Source of the DNA: Hymenolepis diminuta
Lineage: Eukaryota; Platyhelminthes; Cestoda; Cyclophyllidea; Hymenolepididae
Reading direction: 5' to 3'
NCBI GenBank assembly: GCA_900708905.1
Contig: CAADRB010000034.1
Span: forward strand, 558,001-622,000
DNA length: 64,000 nt
Shown piece after piece: positions 14,968 through 29,900 of the stretch (position 1 is its first letter; every line of letters starts with the position of its first letter). The notes under the pieces were generated by a model, which saw only the letters and a list, made by a program, of their open reading frames with translations, did no database searches and was not told where the DNA came from. The position numbers were made by a program, and so were the translations under genes.

Positions 14968-17900
14968 GTAAATTTGTTTTAATTTGTTTTATTGTTTTAT
15001 TTGCTTTTTATACGTGTTCGTTACAATCCTGGCTAGCATTCTTAAAATCCGACGTTATTATATCTTACCAGATTGGTGTGATCCGTTACGTCACTTTCTT
15101 ATACATTAACTGATCGATCATTATATTTAAAATATACATTATCTGACATTCAACTATTTTTATTCCATTTTAATTAGATAGAAAAAATGCATTTAATCTT
15201 GGTTAAGTTAAGATCTCTCTTGGTTCTCAGCCATATAAATGGGAAACTCTCTTGGCTGACGTTGTATTTTACACTTTTCAAAATCCCACTTTACTAGAAA
15301 AAGTATGGTGTTAGTGCGTGAAATAATTCAAAATAATTTTATCTTTAGCTAGCTCCATTGGTTTAGGTGATGTATCTCCTCTGGATATGACTGTTTAACT
15401 CACTCTTCGGTAATACAAAACTGGATAAGTAATTTACGAAAAACCGTCTCGTTTTTTAAGCCTTCTAATAAGATATGAGTTTTATATGTTCGGTTGAAAT
15501 AAAGCTTACTACAGACATTTATCACTCAACATAATCTTAAAATTTGTGGATCGTTAGGATGCTTAAGTAGTGAATTTCATTAAGAAAAAATTAAATGGTC
15601 ATCTGCTTGTTGAGCCCTGAAATCAGCTGATGGATATTCAATGATTTTGTCTCAGATGCATTGAAGTATCGTGTATTTACAAGCATAAGCGTATTAATTT
15701 TGGATTTTCCATTAAACACAATCTCGCGAACTCTGTTATATCTAATTATCCAGGTAATGTCATTTCGCTTGTCAGTGGTTTGAGAGAGAACAATTTGAAC
15801 CTTCCGAATTGGTCAATCAGCACTATACCTCTATTTACTCTAGATTCGAGACAAAAATCATACAAAATTAACCGGTTATTAAACAATGTTTAACATGAAA
15901 CCATTAGTCATACAGAGAGTATCTTTTGGTGCCTTACCTTATTCTTATCATCTTTTTTACAATTTTAAAACCAAAATTTATTCAGTTCTTGCGATTGAAA
16001 TTATAAACTTTCCACTTTGCCAATATAATGAACTCTGCCTTGTTGGAATTAAAATTTTAAAATGTATTAATGTGCCATAAAACAGCGTCCGTATCGAGGT
16101 ATTGCTCACTGGGATCTTGACGGGGTGTATATGAATACAATAACAGTTCTAGGGATCGAATATTGAAATTTGAGCCTTTGCTTAATCATAAAGAGATTAA
16201 TTATCCTCGCTAAGTTAAATGTATTTAAGGTGAATATAAAAACGTAAAGTAAAAAGGCCTACCTTCTCTTTCATGTTTTATTGCACTTTTACTATTCCTC
16301 TTTCCAAAATTCATTCTTTTGATTAAAAACACTGGAATACTTATAATGGAATGCTGCTTTACGAAAGAAAATAACGCAGAGCTTACAGCCCAATATCTGC
16401 TATTTTGAGAGACAACAAACAAGCGACAGACTTAGTTTAGTCAGCAATGTGAATTTCAGACCTTGTTCTTATAAGCGCACTCTGTAGTGGATTCACTACT
16501 TCAATATAAATGACAAGGATAATTTAAGTCCAGTGTGTTTGGTATGAAAGAGGATTAAAATCCAGCGTTAACTTGTTGTATAATTAAGCGAACGTTAATT
16601 TCATCATCTTGGGAAGTCGATTAAGCACTAACAAACAGAAAAATTAATTTAACTTAAGATGAATTAGAAAATTCTTAAAATAGTTCAACTTGTTTGACTA
16701 GCAGTTGCAGATAAACATAGTTAGAAAAATACAATTGCTAGAGCTAAGATAGCAGTTAACGATTTACTACATTCTTAAAATTTTTATGTATTTCAATAAT
16801 ATAAGGACAGGGAGTTATATAGTGATACACTGATTGCAATTTCAGTTATTTTTTCAGTGACTGAATGTTAAAAATCTGCATTTAGTTCCTTATTTTAGCG
16901 TCATTTTTAAATATTGAGTATTGGAAGGAAGAAAAATTATTTAGCTCCCCAATACAAATGGAGTGAGGTGGAACAGGAAAATAGCCTTTGCATAATGGTT
17001 TAAGATATGTGGGAGAAAGTAACCCAATTCACGATAGTATTTTAGACTCCATTATACGCCTAACAGACTCTAGTTGAATGTTATTTCTTTCTTTTGTCTT
17101 CCTACCCTTCCGTTTCTGCAAAGTGGAGATTTTTCTGTGTTTCTTGAAGGGTAATTTTAAAGTACAAAACATAGCTTACAGAGTATTTATATTGATGAAA
17201 GGTGAGTACTAAAAGGAGAGTTGATATCGAGTGCAAGAAAATTTGAAATTTTTATCTTCATTTTTATGTTTCATCTTTAAAATAGTGCATTTATATCAAT
17301 AAAGAATGGTTATAAATTTGTTTATGTTTTTACCTTAAATTTATTTCATGCTAAGCACTGTAATAATACGAAATATATATTATATTTCCGATTTTCTATA
17401 TTTGTTCCAATAAATTTTGGGAAAAATATGAATATACATTAACTTGAGGGCATAAAATATCGTGTTTTATATGCCTAATAATGATAGGTTTAACCTAAAA
17501 CTCTTTTAAGACTACGCTTTCCACAAACTTTTATTCATCGATACGAACAACTAAACTCACAATTTAAATAATCTTCACCTTATTTTCACAGTTAAAGAAA
17601 CAAAGAAATGTCAGATTTACTTTTTGTGGAGAAGGTTAAGCACATATAAGACAAAATTTCAATTTTTTAGATAGCTCTCCTCTGCTATGTTAAGATCATC
17701 AGGCTGTCGAATATCCTGTTGATTAATTTTGGTTTCCAAATTTTGCGAAAATAATGGATGGAAATGGCAAGACAAACGGTTATGAATAAGCAATCTGTCA
17801 TTAACCACCGGACATCGCAGTCAAAAATTTGCTCCAGCCCAAATGGAGAATCATGAAATTTGGGTTTCGGAACATAAATCGAGAGCTGCCCATTTAATGA

Positions 17901-20900
17901 ATATTGTACAACTCGAGGCCATAAACCAAATAAAAAAGGGCTTTTTGATAACTTGACTTTACTCCACCCATCTTTTTCATCCTCTACCATTTATCATACT
18001 TGGACTTTCTGTTAAAAGATTTTCTTTGATTCTCTACAATTAAAATATAAAAGTTTATGTATTACAGTGGGAAAAAACAGTAAAATATATGTAGTATTTG
18101 AATTTGCTTAATGAAATTATGAAATTCTTCAAAATATAACGTAAAATTTTCATGAGCTATTCTGTTGCCTTCAAACAAGGCTTTTTCATCCTTATCAAAT
18201 GGGAAAAAGTAATAAAATTTTGTAACTTTTGAAAAATATTTAAACATTAAAATATTTATTCCAATTAATAGATGTTGAGATTGAAACAAAACAAAAAATG
18301 ATAGGAATAATAGAATTTTAAAGATCCTTGTATTTTATCACAAGAAGATAACCCGGTCTTTTATAATTAAATTTGTTGAGGAGATTAATAAAAAAATTTA
18401 TTACATAGAATTGCAGATTTTAATTTTTCCATAGGAAGTTACTATTCCTTGCAATCCAATTTATTACTAACTATCGAAAAGTGCTTGTTCATTCTAGATA
18501 TTATCGCGGGATCCCTCTCAAATCTGTCAGCCAAGAGTTCGATTTAGAAATCAAGCACTGCTTTAATAAAAGCAAATTTAATTAATATATGAAATAAAAT
18601 ATACCATACGACTCGAGCAAAGTAATTCCACTTCTCTTTTAATTATTTTAGGAAAATTTTCATTGGCGGATTGAATCCATGCACGACTATTGGTGAGTTT
18701 AGACAAATTCTTATGATTTTTTCAGTCTAAAAGCCTATTTTGAGTTTCATTGAAATTACTAGTAGCAGTGAAAGCAGGAAGTCATCGCACGCTAGTCTAA
18801 CTTCCCTAGTTTTCGTGCTTAAAATATAAACAACTATTCTGCACAGTTTAAAATTCCCTGCACTCAATATCTTCATCGTCTTAGCATCCTTAAAGTGTGT
18901 AAATTTTTGCACTTCTTTAATTATTTATAATTAAGGGTTATTAAATTGAGGATTTTTAAAATAATCAGTCTCCGCGGTACTCCGGAGCCAAGAAAATATT
19001 GTTGTATAAAAAAATTATTAATTAACTGTCCAAAAAAATAATGGGTCTTCTCTTCTACATTCAAGTGAATTGCAAGCTATAAGTACCTAATACTATAAAG
19101 CAATGAATTATTTTAGCAAATCTGGGTTTAGAAATAGTGGAAAATGATAAAAATACTTTGAGACTAATAATACAATGCAATAAACAATAGCGTACAGATC
19201 CATTAGATCGCTTAATAGATGAACAAGACCGTCAGTTATGGATTTTCTCATTACATTCATCTCTGATTGTATCAAGAATGCAAATTGGACGAAAAATACT
19301 TTGCATTCAAATTTTATAACAACAACTGAAACAGCTTGTGTTCATGGTCTTTAGTTATTGGTTACGTTTTGTTTCGAAGGTCATATCTAATAAATGCATT
19401 TCATGAATGCCCACTTTCCTTTCACCTTGAAACTTATACTGATTACTAATATTAACTTTAATTATTAGTAGAAATTCAAGGAGTATGCTTCAGTTTTTAC
19501 TAACATTTTCTTGTGACTTTCCAGAGTTTTTTAGCTTAACACATTTTACGGTGAAATTTTATTAAAATTCTTGAATTTGCCTTTACCATGTAAGATTTGA
19601 CGAGAAAAGCTTGGTGAGCTACTTATTAAACATTAAAAGTCTAATTTAGTGGTAAAAGTTTCGGCTTCATTACCGAAATTCAAAAACTATGATTTCAAGT
19701 TACTCGCATCATTATTTTATTTAGAATTACAAGAATGAGACCAAAATAATATTTCTTTCGTGAAATAGCAAAGTCACTCAGAAATTGAAAAAAATTAGTG
19801 AAGGTATAAATTTTACGAGCTTTTCTGAAATATTTTGATTTTATGGCAAGTCGGTAAATTTTAGAAACTAAATCCAGCCAAGTAGACATTATAAATCAAA
19901 CGCACGATCTCCCCAATACTTTTTCCAGTAGGAGTTCAAATTAGTTCATGTTATTATAATTCAGTCAGTGTCTATCTAGAACCTCAAATTGTAATTGCAG
20001 AGCTCTAACATAGGTAAATTTCAATACACTACTCTCCATTTCCTGAGTAACTAGGTTTTGAATATTTGTACAGTTAAAAATCACTAAATTTTTAATATTA
20101 TTATGATCGAAAATAATATTAATAGTTGAACAAAAATAATTTATATAGAGAGTTACTTAGATTCAATTATCATACTGATTAAGTAAATATATTTTTAGTT
20201 ATCCATATATGGTAGTTTCTGTGGATATTGGGCTGTGATTATTAAATTTGCATAAGGAGATAGTATTATCTATTTAACAATTATTTTTAAGGGACTCATG
20301 CTTATTTACATAAGTTATTTTTCTATTGATAAACTATGTTATATTAATATGAAATTTAATAACTTAAACATTTTGTCTTTCTCATCTATGCTATGTTAAG
20401 ACGGTAAGCTGCTGACATGGCGTGTAATATCATTTTTCCTTCCCAACCATTGGAAGAAAATGAATTGAAATAGTGAGATTGGCAGTTATTATTTATGGCC
20501 GGCCGATTAGCAGAAGACATTGTAGACAAGCATTTGCTATAATCCAAAAGACAAATTATCATATTCGGAATAAGTTGGAACGTTGTCTACTTATTTAATA
20601 AGCAATTTACAATCTGAATCTAAAATAAAATAAAATTGGGATCTTTGATACCCTGACGTTACTTTCAGTATCTTCTTCATCCCCTCTTTATTATTTGCTG
20701 AACTTTCTGTTAATCAGATTTTGCTGCTTCGCCCAATCAAAGTTTGCCATCTTTGTATAACTGTGAATAATATTAATAATAGGAGTATAACATAATTGAA
20801 ATAATTGTACTAAAGCCCCTGCAGAGGCATGTAAACTCTTTTCAGCGGCTAGTATCTTCAAGCATTTTGGCAAATTATAAATGGTAAAGTATATTTTATA

Positions 20901-23900
20901 AGGCATATTATATAAATTACATGTGTAATTGACAAACTATTCTCCTGTAATTGCAACGCCCACGTTGCCACCTGATTAGATATACATTTTGCCTTTTTAG
21001 AAATAAATGTTCTTATTTGAAAAGAGGAATTCCTCAATATCTTGAGCTGCGATCGGTGAAACTTTATTCTTTAGATCATAAATACCTTGTTTTGAGGACA
21101 ATATATGAAGGTTATGGTAAAATAATTCTAGGCTTAAATTTCACTAAATTTCTAGATGCAAAAAATTAATTTATTTATTTTTGAAAAACCCGTATTCCAG
21201 AGTCAGTTCGAAGGCAGCAGAATTGTGAAAATTCAGATATCGAGAGATTACGTTACAACCATTATTAGAGACAGAGTTTACGTACCTTGTGTAAATTAAA
21301 ATGCGCATATCGTATTTATTCAACTGTATTTTAAATATTTTCTTAAAATGAACAATGTGTATATACCTGTTTACTGAAATGAATACTCATTGGTTTTTAA
21401 GAGTAAAACAGAATCTCTTTAAAAACATTAGTTTGATATTTTAGGATTTAATTCATTTTTTCCTTAATATGACAGCTTAGTATAATAATCTGCCTTAAAG
21501 TAAAAATACTTATTGAAAAGCTCTCGTAACTTAAGCTAAATTAATAAATTTTCATTTCACGTATACGCTCAATCGAAGCATAAAAAACAAATTTAAGTTA
21601 CTGAATTTCGTTTAAATTTAATTAAATTTGACTTACCGCAGGTGCTATAATTAATTGATTTAATCAATAAGAAATAATGCCATTGTACATGTATTTTAGA
21701 AAATCTGAAATTCTACTTTCGCAAATACGGGGAAATTAAGAATTCCCTCATTATGCGGGATATCGTTACTAAGAAGTCTCGGTGAGTAAAAGTCCTTTCT
21801 CATGATAAAATATCATTTATTTATTTATTTATTTAAAGTAATACTATATTTTGTTTTTATTTTGAAGATATGTAATCGTATTAAATATAATTTAATTTGA
21901 AAATTAATGAAATCATCGTAAATTTGCCCGAGAATGTAAGTAGACTCTAAATAAAAGAAAAGGTAATTTAGAAACTTCTGTTTTAATTTTTTTAATGTCT
22001 AGATAAGACAACATGAATAAAAAATGAAAATTTTTACCCCTGAGGCTTGAAGCGGAAAAATTTTTAATTAAATGAACTAATGATAACCCTGTGAAAAATT
22101 CGTACTGAGTTAAATTTACTACATTTAATGTATTGAGAATTGAGTACGGAGCACCATAGATCTCAGAGAGAACATGTTCCGCCCAATTGACAGTTTTAAA
22201 TCGTGTCAATTATGACCGCTTAGACAGACAAACTAAGCAAACTTGAGGTCATAAAGAGCTGATCTCTTAAGGATATAGCATTCTGAAAATCCTTCTGCCT
22301 GAAGTTACGCAACACTTCTAACACGTCATCCAAGTATGAAGTTAATCCAAACCATGTCTCGAATACGCAAGCAATGATATCTCATTATGGGATGAATGGT
22401 ACAATAGTAGGAAGTCAACGTCGAAAAGGACAAACGTTCTTTATCATCCGATTTATGATTTCATGATTTGGGTTAGTCTGGGTATATTTTAGCAATTAAA
22501 TTTACGGTAAATCCTAAAATTTCAGGTAATATTTAATATTATTCGTATTAGAAAAACTGTAGAAATCTTGTTATGTTACAAGCGGTTATGAAGATATCAA
22601 CAAGTCATACTTCCAACTAACGAATATTACGATTAGTTCTTGTTTAACAAAAATATTTCTTATTTAGAAATCAAACTGATGCTATCTTCAAACCATTAAT
22701 ATTAAATTGATATAAGGTTCCTGCGTATTTGTTTCATTTTGCTTTTAACTTAACTTGTGATCTACTGCAAGAATTTAAAATTATCAATGCGTTTGAAAAA
22801 ATAAATACAATTTTAACCAGTTCGCTCCAATTTCACATAGGAAGTGTTTTTATGTCCCGATAAACCATTGAACAAACTAATTTTATTAGTTATGTGTTAA
22901 CTTAACTTTTACTTCTAATATATTGCAATGTTTTATTAAAAGTCTGACTACTAAAATATTATTCGTGCAGTTCAGTGCCTACATTGCGTGCCAGTCTTAA
23001 ATCCTTTGACAATGCGAGACCTCCACTGCGTATGGAAATAAAATAATAGTTTTGAGCAGTTTAGCTTTCAAAGATAAATCATAAATTATAATCTTGTCAG
23101 CATCGTAGAGGTTGGCTGCTATTTCATTTTCATTAAAATTTATCTTAAGTAGAATGTTAGATGTTAGCAAAGATACACATACGATCTTTTCCATTAAAGG
23201 TGTGATTTTAAAGTAGTAGTTATTAGAGCTAGGAAAAATGCTTAGTCACTTTCATAACACTTTCCCAGGTAATTCAGTTGGTTTAAATTAAAACAATAAA
23301 ATAAATAGAATAGAACAAATAATAATAAGAACTACGTGATTTTAAGGCTTGGTTAAAAGTTTGTTAACTGACAATAATTTTGACGGGCATTTATTATTCC
23401 GTATCGCTTTTTACATAATTTTAGGTTATACAGTATTAGTTTCCAAGGGTATTTATCTTATACTTTTGGTAATTTTCATTCGTTTGTTATCCTTTCCTCC
23501 TCTTGGAATCTTCGCAAAAGTTTCTTTATTTTTTATCATGTAATATCGTTGGGTGCGAATACTGATAACAGTTCTAAGACATAATCTTGTTCTCATGGTT
23601 ATCTAGGGACGGGCGATAAGTATATTCTACTGCAATCGCGATGTCTGTTAAATAGAGCTTTTGTTATCGATTAGCTTTGTGGTTGCATTTTCTACAATCT
23701 AAAAATAAGCTGCATTCGACATTAAATGATAAATAATTTCTAAGTTCAACGTCCTTAAAGCCACGTATTAGTTCAGAGTTAATGGCATTGATTAATCTAT
23801 ACAAACCCTTACAAAATACACATGGAAAATTTTTTATTTTCAAGTTATTTATCATTTGTCCACTAAAGCTCTTTTAGTTATGTGATATATGCTTTATATG

Positions 23901-26900
23901 TTTTCCATGCCTTTGTTCAATAAAAAAGTATTACTTTAACAACACTAGTTTAATCGGTTTGATAATGAAGATTAGGGTTTCTCATCAAGGAGTCTCCATG
24001 ATGCTATCCTTCTACCCAGTTTGAGTGTTAGTAAATACTATCCTCACCGGTCTGGGAGTTATTAATCAAATCACAAAACAAATTTTAAAACTAAATAAAC
24101 GAAAGATTTTATTGTTCCAATTTCATATAACCGAAATTTAATAATTTAACTTATTTTCGGTTTATGAACATTGCAACATTTAGCTGCCACGGTTTCACTC
24201 AAAGCGAATTCTAATTTTATGCGACTATGACCTTGAAATGTCAAAGCATTATGATGACAAAGTAAGCTTTTGCTTTGGTAACGAAAATTGGGTATTATTA
24301 AAAGTTTAAACGTAATTTGAACACGAAAATAATCGTCTTACTATTTAGGTACCACATTATGAATTATTATTCCATTAATTTTATTAAAATTCTCGGTTAC
24401 ATTTGAGACTAAACTGATTACGGCTAAATTATATATTATGCAGGAAAGCTATTCCTAATAATTATTTATTGAAGTTCCAATGTGTTACCATTTAATCTGC
24501 GAGCGATAAGTATGCTTGCTGATCTATTAATTTTCCTCATCTTCTTATGACTTACAAAGGTGTGCAATTTACCTTGGATCAGTTAAAATGTCACAAGTAC
24601 CAAAGTAGTAGTCATGAGGCTAATATACTTTTGTTAATTCTTATCTTAATATTAATAATGACAAATCAAACCAACTGGCATTTTAAAGTAATGAAAACAT
24701 ATTAGTCACAGGTAAATCGAAACTCACATTATGTTCGCCAACATTTACTTACTTAATGGACTCTTATCCTTACTTTCAAAAATCCAGTTTCCTAGATGTG
24801 CTTCTGGATTCCTAATTGGGTTCAGATTCAGTGCAATGTTGAGAACTCATTAGTTCCTGTGATATTGAATATTTGTAATCGAAAACCTCATGAGTAGCTG
24901 AACCCATTCCATATGCTTTTTTATAGAGCAGGCCTCAAATTTCTCCAAGGCTAAAATAGGATTTTCCACGGATCAAAATAAACGGGCCTTTTCTGCTGGT
25001 CTCAATTTATAATTCTGAGTGATTCCTGCAGATTGATGTGATTCTAAAAAATTCAGGACTATTTTACTCCAAAACTTTGAATGCAGTATATATATATATA
25101 CTGCCGAAACTTTCCATACTTTGAAGCACTGTTTTTGGCTGTCAACAATATCAAGATCAACCCTATCAAAATATTTAATGCTAAAGAATTTTAAATCGCA
25201 TATTTTTGGCCGATAGTCATTGTACCGTAAAATTAATGACAGGCCGTAAATCTCCTTTTATTTTGTTTCCTTAAACACTATTTGAAAGCATTAGGAAAAG
25301 GTTGCATATCTTCTAATTTTAACTCTTGCAAAGGGTATTACAACTGTAAGATTATTAAGATTGTACAGTTCTTGAACAGCTAAATGTTAAAGCTTGAGAT
25401 GTCGTTATGTTCAGTATATTGGATGGATTCTTGTAACAAACATCAATTGTTATTATACATTACGATCCAAATAAAATCTCAGTTTTGATAATGACTTGGC
25501 ACCTGATTACGAAAAATCACTAAATATTCCAGTTGAAAGTAAAAGAGAGGGGTCATGTAGACGTTAGAAAGGCGTTAGGTGACGTGATCGGATTCATGGT
25601 ATAGCATTTACCTGTACCCTAGGTTCCACATTAAATTCATTTACTCTTTTATACAGAACTCATCGATCAGTTGAATGATTTTAAGGTTTATTTGCACCGT
25701 AACAGGTAATTTTAGTCTTATGACAATTATGATGCTAACACGATACCAGAAAAGATGAAATCTATGGGAGAATTTTTTAGTACTAGTAAAACTTGAATCT
25801 AAACGATTGGAAATTTAAATGCCACTGGGACTTGAGAATTCAGAAATCTTGTTGTGGTTCATTGATCATTAAATTCAAATTCAACTAATTTAAATAAATG
25901 GTCTTTTTAGCCAAAACCCAATTCACTCACAAGAAATCATTCATTTACCAACATTACTAATTAATTTGGTGCCAGATGATCAAAACAGGTGTCAGTAAAA
26001 TGCCCATTTTCATGGTTCACCGGAAATTAAACAAATATTATTATAGTATATGTGTCCTACAACATTTATCTCAGATTCCTAGCTTATAAATTAAAAGTTG
26101 CTTTTCGCTCTCACTTCTTAATTATTACGTCTTAAACTTTTCTTGAGTGACGCGTCATACGATTGGGTGTGTACCTAATTCATTCGACCGATGGATTGCT
26201 TAGACTATCACTTAGGTATATTACTTTTCCTTTCATGATAATAGGTACATACAATAATCCAAGTATATAAAGTCAGGAAATTAAGAGCTGTTAAAGGGTT
26301 AATAAAATCACACTTTGAATACTATAAGAACTTAATTTAACTTAACTAAGGTAGAGAAGCGGAATTCGAAGAGATATTATTCTCTAATGGGAAGGATAAT
26401 TGAATATGTTCAACTCCTCTAAATTTGAATAACTCTAACCAGGGCTTATCTCAGAAGCAACCACAGGTAATGCAGAACTTAATACAGTTTCGAATAAAAG
26501 AATTTAGGTTTACATTTATGCAAGAAAGGCGGCTATGCAAATTTCTGTTGGGTGCTAATTTCGTTCATTAGTCTTGTCTAGTCTATCATATAATACCGCC
26601 AAAAATAAAACACATGTACATGTGTTGTTGGACGGTTATTTGGCGGAAAAAAAGAACATATGTGAGAAATATGCAGTACGCAGCTCTGTAATCCACGTTG
26701 TAAGTACATTGCTACTGAGGAATAGGAAGTAGATAAAGCTAACCACCTCGCCAGCCAGTACGGATATATTTGTCCTCTCGTAGATCATCAAAATTGGATA
26801 GGGAAAGCTTGAAGTCTAGGTACACTAGGCACAAATCTCATGCACCACATATATTTAAATTTAACTTATTGAAGACAAAATATATCGCCGTATGGTCAAA

Positions 26901-29900
26901 TATAAAGAAAAAATTCACCTAGTTCATGTCAAATTATTAATCACAAAATAATTAGATTTTTGTGATTTTAACCAGTGTGACTCGGTCAGCCCTTGAAATG
27001 GGGCCGAAAGAGGAGGTGATAAATGTTACGTTCGTGATTTCATAGAATACAAAATAGATATAACTCAATGCCTGTCTAATTATTGCAAAGACATTGCTTA
27101 TTTAACAGCTAATGTCGGAGTAAAATGATGCCAAGTTCCAATAGATTTAAATATTCATTTTTTTCTCTGATAATAAGAAATCTTGCAAACCATGATTATT
27201 AGAAATCGTGTCTAATCTTGATTAAGGCATAGTATTCTTACTACTTTATGAGAATCTGTTAGTATATTCCAATGTTAGAACAGACAAACTTTCTGCAGGG
27301 TTAATTACTTGAGAAGAGTTTATCTTAGGTGAAATCTGCTTTGCGAAGTCTTCTATGTAAAGATCCCGTAAAGTGCGTAAAATTAGGTCTGATTATATTG
27401 CCTTGTCAGTCTTTGAGGGAAGAAAGAACTTGAAACTGCAAGAATAACCATCATACTTAAACAACTAGTCAATAAGCGCCATATATCGTGATAAGAATTA
27501 AACCATTTGTCCAGGGAATGATTTATGACAAAGGAATTTTGGAACGCGCTTATTAATATTATTATATTATTATATTATATATATATTATATTAATATTAT
27601 TTATATTAATAATATTGCACAATGGGACAAAAGACCTGAAGGGAGAACTTTTCCATGAATGAAAATGTTAGAACCAATCACTAAAATTTAAAAATGGAAA
27701 AGAATATGGAAGGGTAGAATAGGTAAACACAAACACTTGTAGGGTAATTAAATGAATTTTCTAAAACTTTAATCTGAAAATCTAATGGAATAACTCTTTG
27801 CGGTGTCTTTTTGAATTCCTCATCCAATTCCATATTGAACGTTATTCCGTTTTGGTTGCTTCTCGCAACGAATAATTAAAAAATTTTTCTGCAAAGCCGT
27901 TATAACAATATAAAAGCCAACTCTTGCGAAATAATTGCATTTGTAAAATATAATAGTCATCTTAGCGTTACTATTTCCGCAACTTATTCATAAATTCTAT
28001 AATCGACACATGTAATATTTGGTCTAAAATTAGTATTCTCTATGACTTTTATGACCAAATAGGAACAAAAAACAAGTTAGATAGCACAGTTTACTAATTA
28101 CAAATTTATTAATTCTGATTAATAGAGTAAATGATGGCCCGTTAGCCCTGCTACCCAAAATGACCTTCAATTTGCCTTGGCCTTTCCCAGGCTGCAGGAT
28201 GATGACGTGGCCCTACACCAGCCAGGTCGGGGGTCACGAAATCAATAGCAACCCACACACGCCCAGTAATTGGAGTGGCGCAAGTCATTGAAAGATCCGT
28301 GGAATTGGTGCAGTTTCTCGGTATTATTCTCAAAAAGATGTAATGAATAATCATTAAGCCACCTATTCAGTCTTACATCATATATAATATTTAAATTATT
28401 AAATTTGCCAACTGATTTGCTAGGCGTGAATGAAGGATCACTTAGGCCTGTGGATCTTCATTTGAAATTTATGACACCGGAATATTAACATATTATTGCA
28501 TTTATAGTGAAATGATTAGGTGATTATTTCCTAGCATTTTTATTATTTTCTGAATACCTGATTTGTTCCAGCTTTCAAATTTTCGTTCGTCAAAGCATTA
28601 AGAAGTAATTTGACCTACCTTTATTAAGCCTTTGGGTAAGGTTTAGTGGCTTCTAATAGCAACGGTGGTGCAAAGTAAACTTGGTTATTATAATGTAGGA
28701 TGTTTTAATACTGGTTCGGCAGAAAGCCGGAACTCAGATTTAGACTTGACCACATCAAGCTTCAATTTTGTTAACACATATATAATCTTTGATAATCCAT
28801 TGCATATATCCTCTGATAGTGAAAGCAAAATAAAAATCTCGCTTGCTTATGCCAACTAACGATCTATAAGTCCATAGATGGGAGTGGTCGATTTAGGTTT
28901 TGAGTTTATTCTTTAATGAGTTCGATGAAATCAAGGAAATATGAATGAGTGCAAATTTTAGCTTTTTAAAACCAACTTCTACAAACTTAACCTACTTACC
29001 GTAAAGTTAATCTCCAAATAAACTGTCCTAAGCTCTCAAGATATGATCATTTAAGAACCAAGTGATTCTAGCAGTGACTACTAATCTGCAGAAATATTAA
29101 TTTTGAGACTGAGCTCTCCTGAATTTTCCTTCCGCTTTCTCATCATTGTTAAATTGAAATCTTTGTAACCCCTGTTTACACTGCCATCTCTGGTACAGTA
29201 TTAAAATTTGTGGGACTAAGTAAAATAAGGTGCTATTTGTATGGAAATGGAATTAAATTTTGTATAAAATAAAAATAATTGCATAGAGCTACATATCTAT
29301 TATTTTTTCTAAAGCGGTCATTTTTCATAGACTTCTCGAGATCATAGCTTTTTACCAATGTACATTAAAGACTCTCTCACAACATTTATCGACAGCATTT
29401 AATAAAAGCCAAACTTTATGTGAGGCAATCTAATTTCTTCCTTTTTTCTAGAGGGTTCGGTTTTGTCACTTTCGTCGATCCGAACGTAGTCGAACAAGTA
29501 CTTAACGATGTCCCGCATACTTTGGATTCAAAGCGAGTAAGAAATTTCAACTTTAAAGCTGCACTATCTTAAAAAGTGCCTTTTAATAGAAAAATACTTT
29601 ACATCACTAAAAATCTTTTACCTTAAAGTTATCCATATTTTTTGAACGGAAAAAGGCAGTTTATGGTGCTAATCTTTGTGGTTTGAGTGAAGAAAGCGAG
29701 TATTTACTCTCTGCAAGCAAAGTGGTATGATATAATATGATATGGTATAAGAACGGCAGATTCAGCTTGGTTTATATGATATGATATTTTAAGAAGTTAA
29801 ATCGAGTAAATACGAGTGATAGAAAAGATAACCGTGAAAAAGCAATCATGACCGTTGTTTTCTTTCACATACACTGAATAATGATCGATCCTGGATATAA

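Larger units (their letters stand above)
21782..29451 (+). other. Intron 3
   Basis: 7670 bp, gtgagt to tttctag. It contains an ATTT microsatellite (21815-21834), three palindromic elements (25.1, 26.6 and 27.6 kb) and a GC-rich island (28.1 kb). No coding exon was recognised inside. Confidence 0.8.

Noticed and set aside
25590..25640. Possible tRNA-like segment (TGGTATAGCATTTA ... GGTTCCACATT)
   Set aside because: Only partial A- and B-box similarity, too weak to list as a SINE copy.
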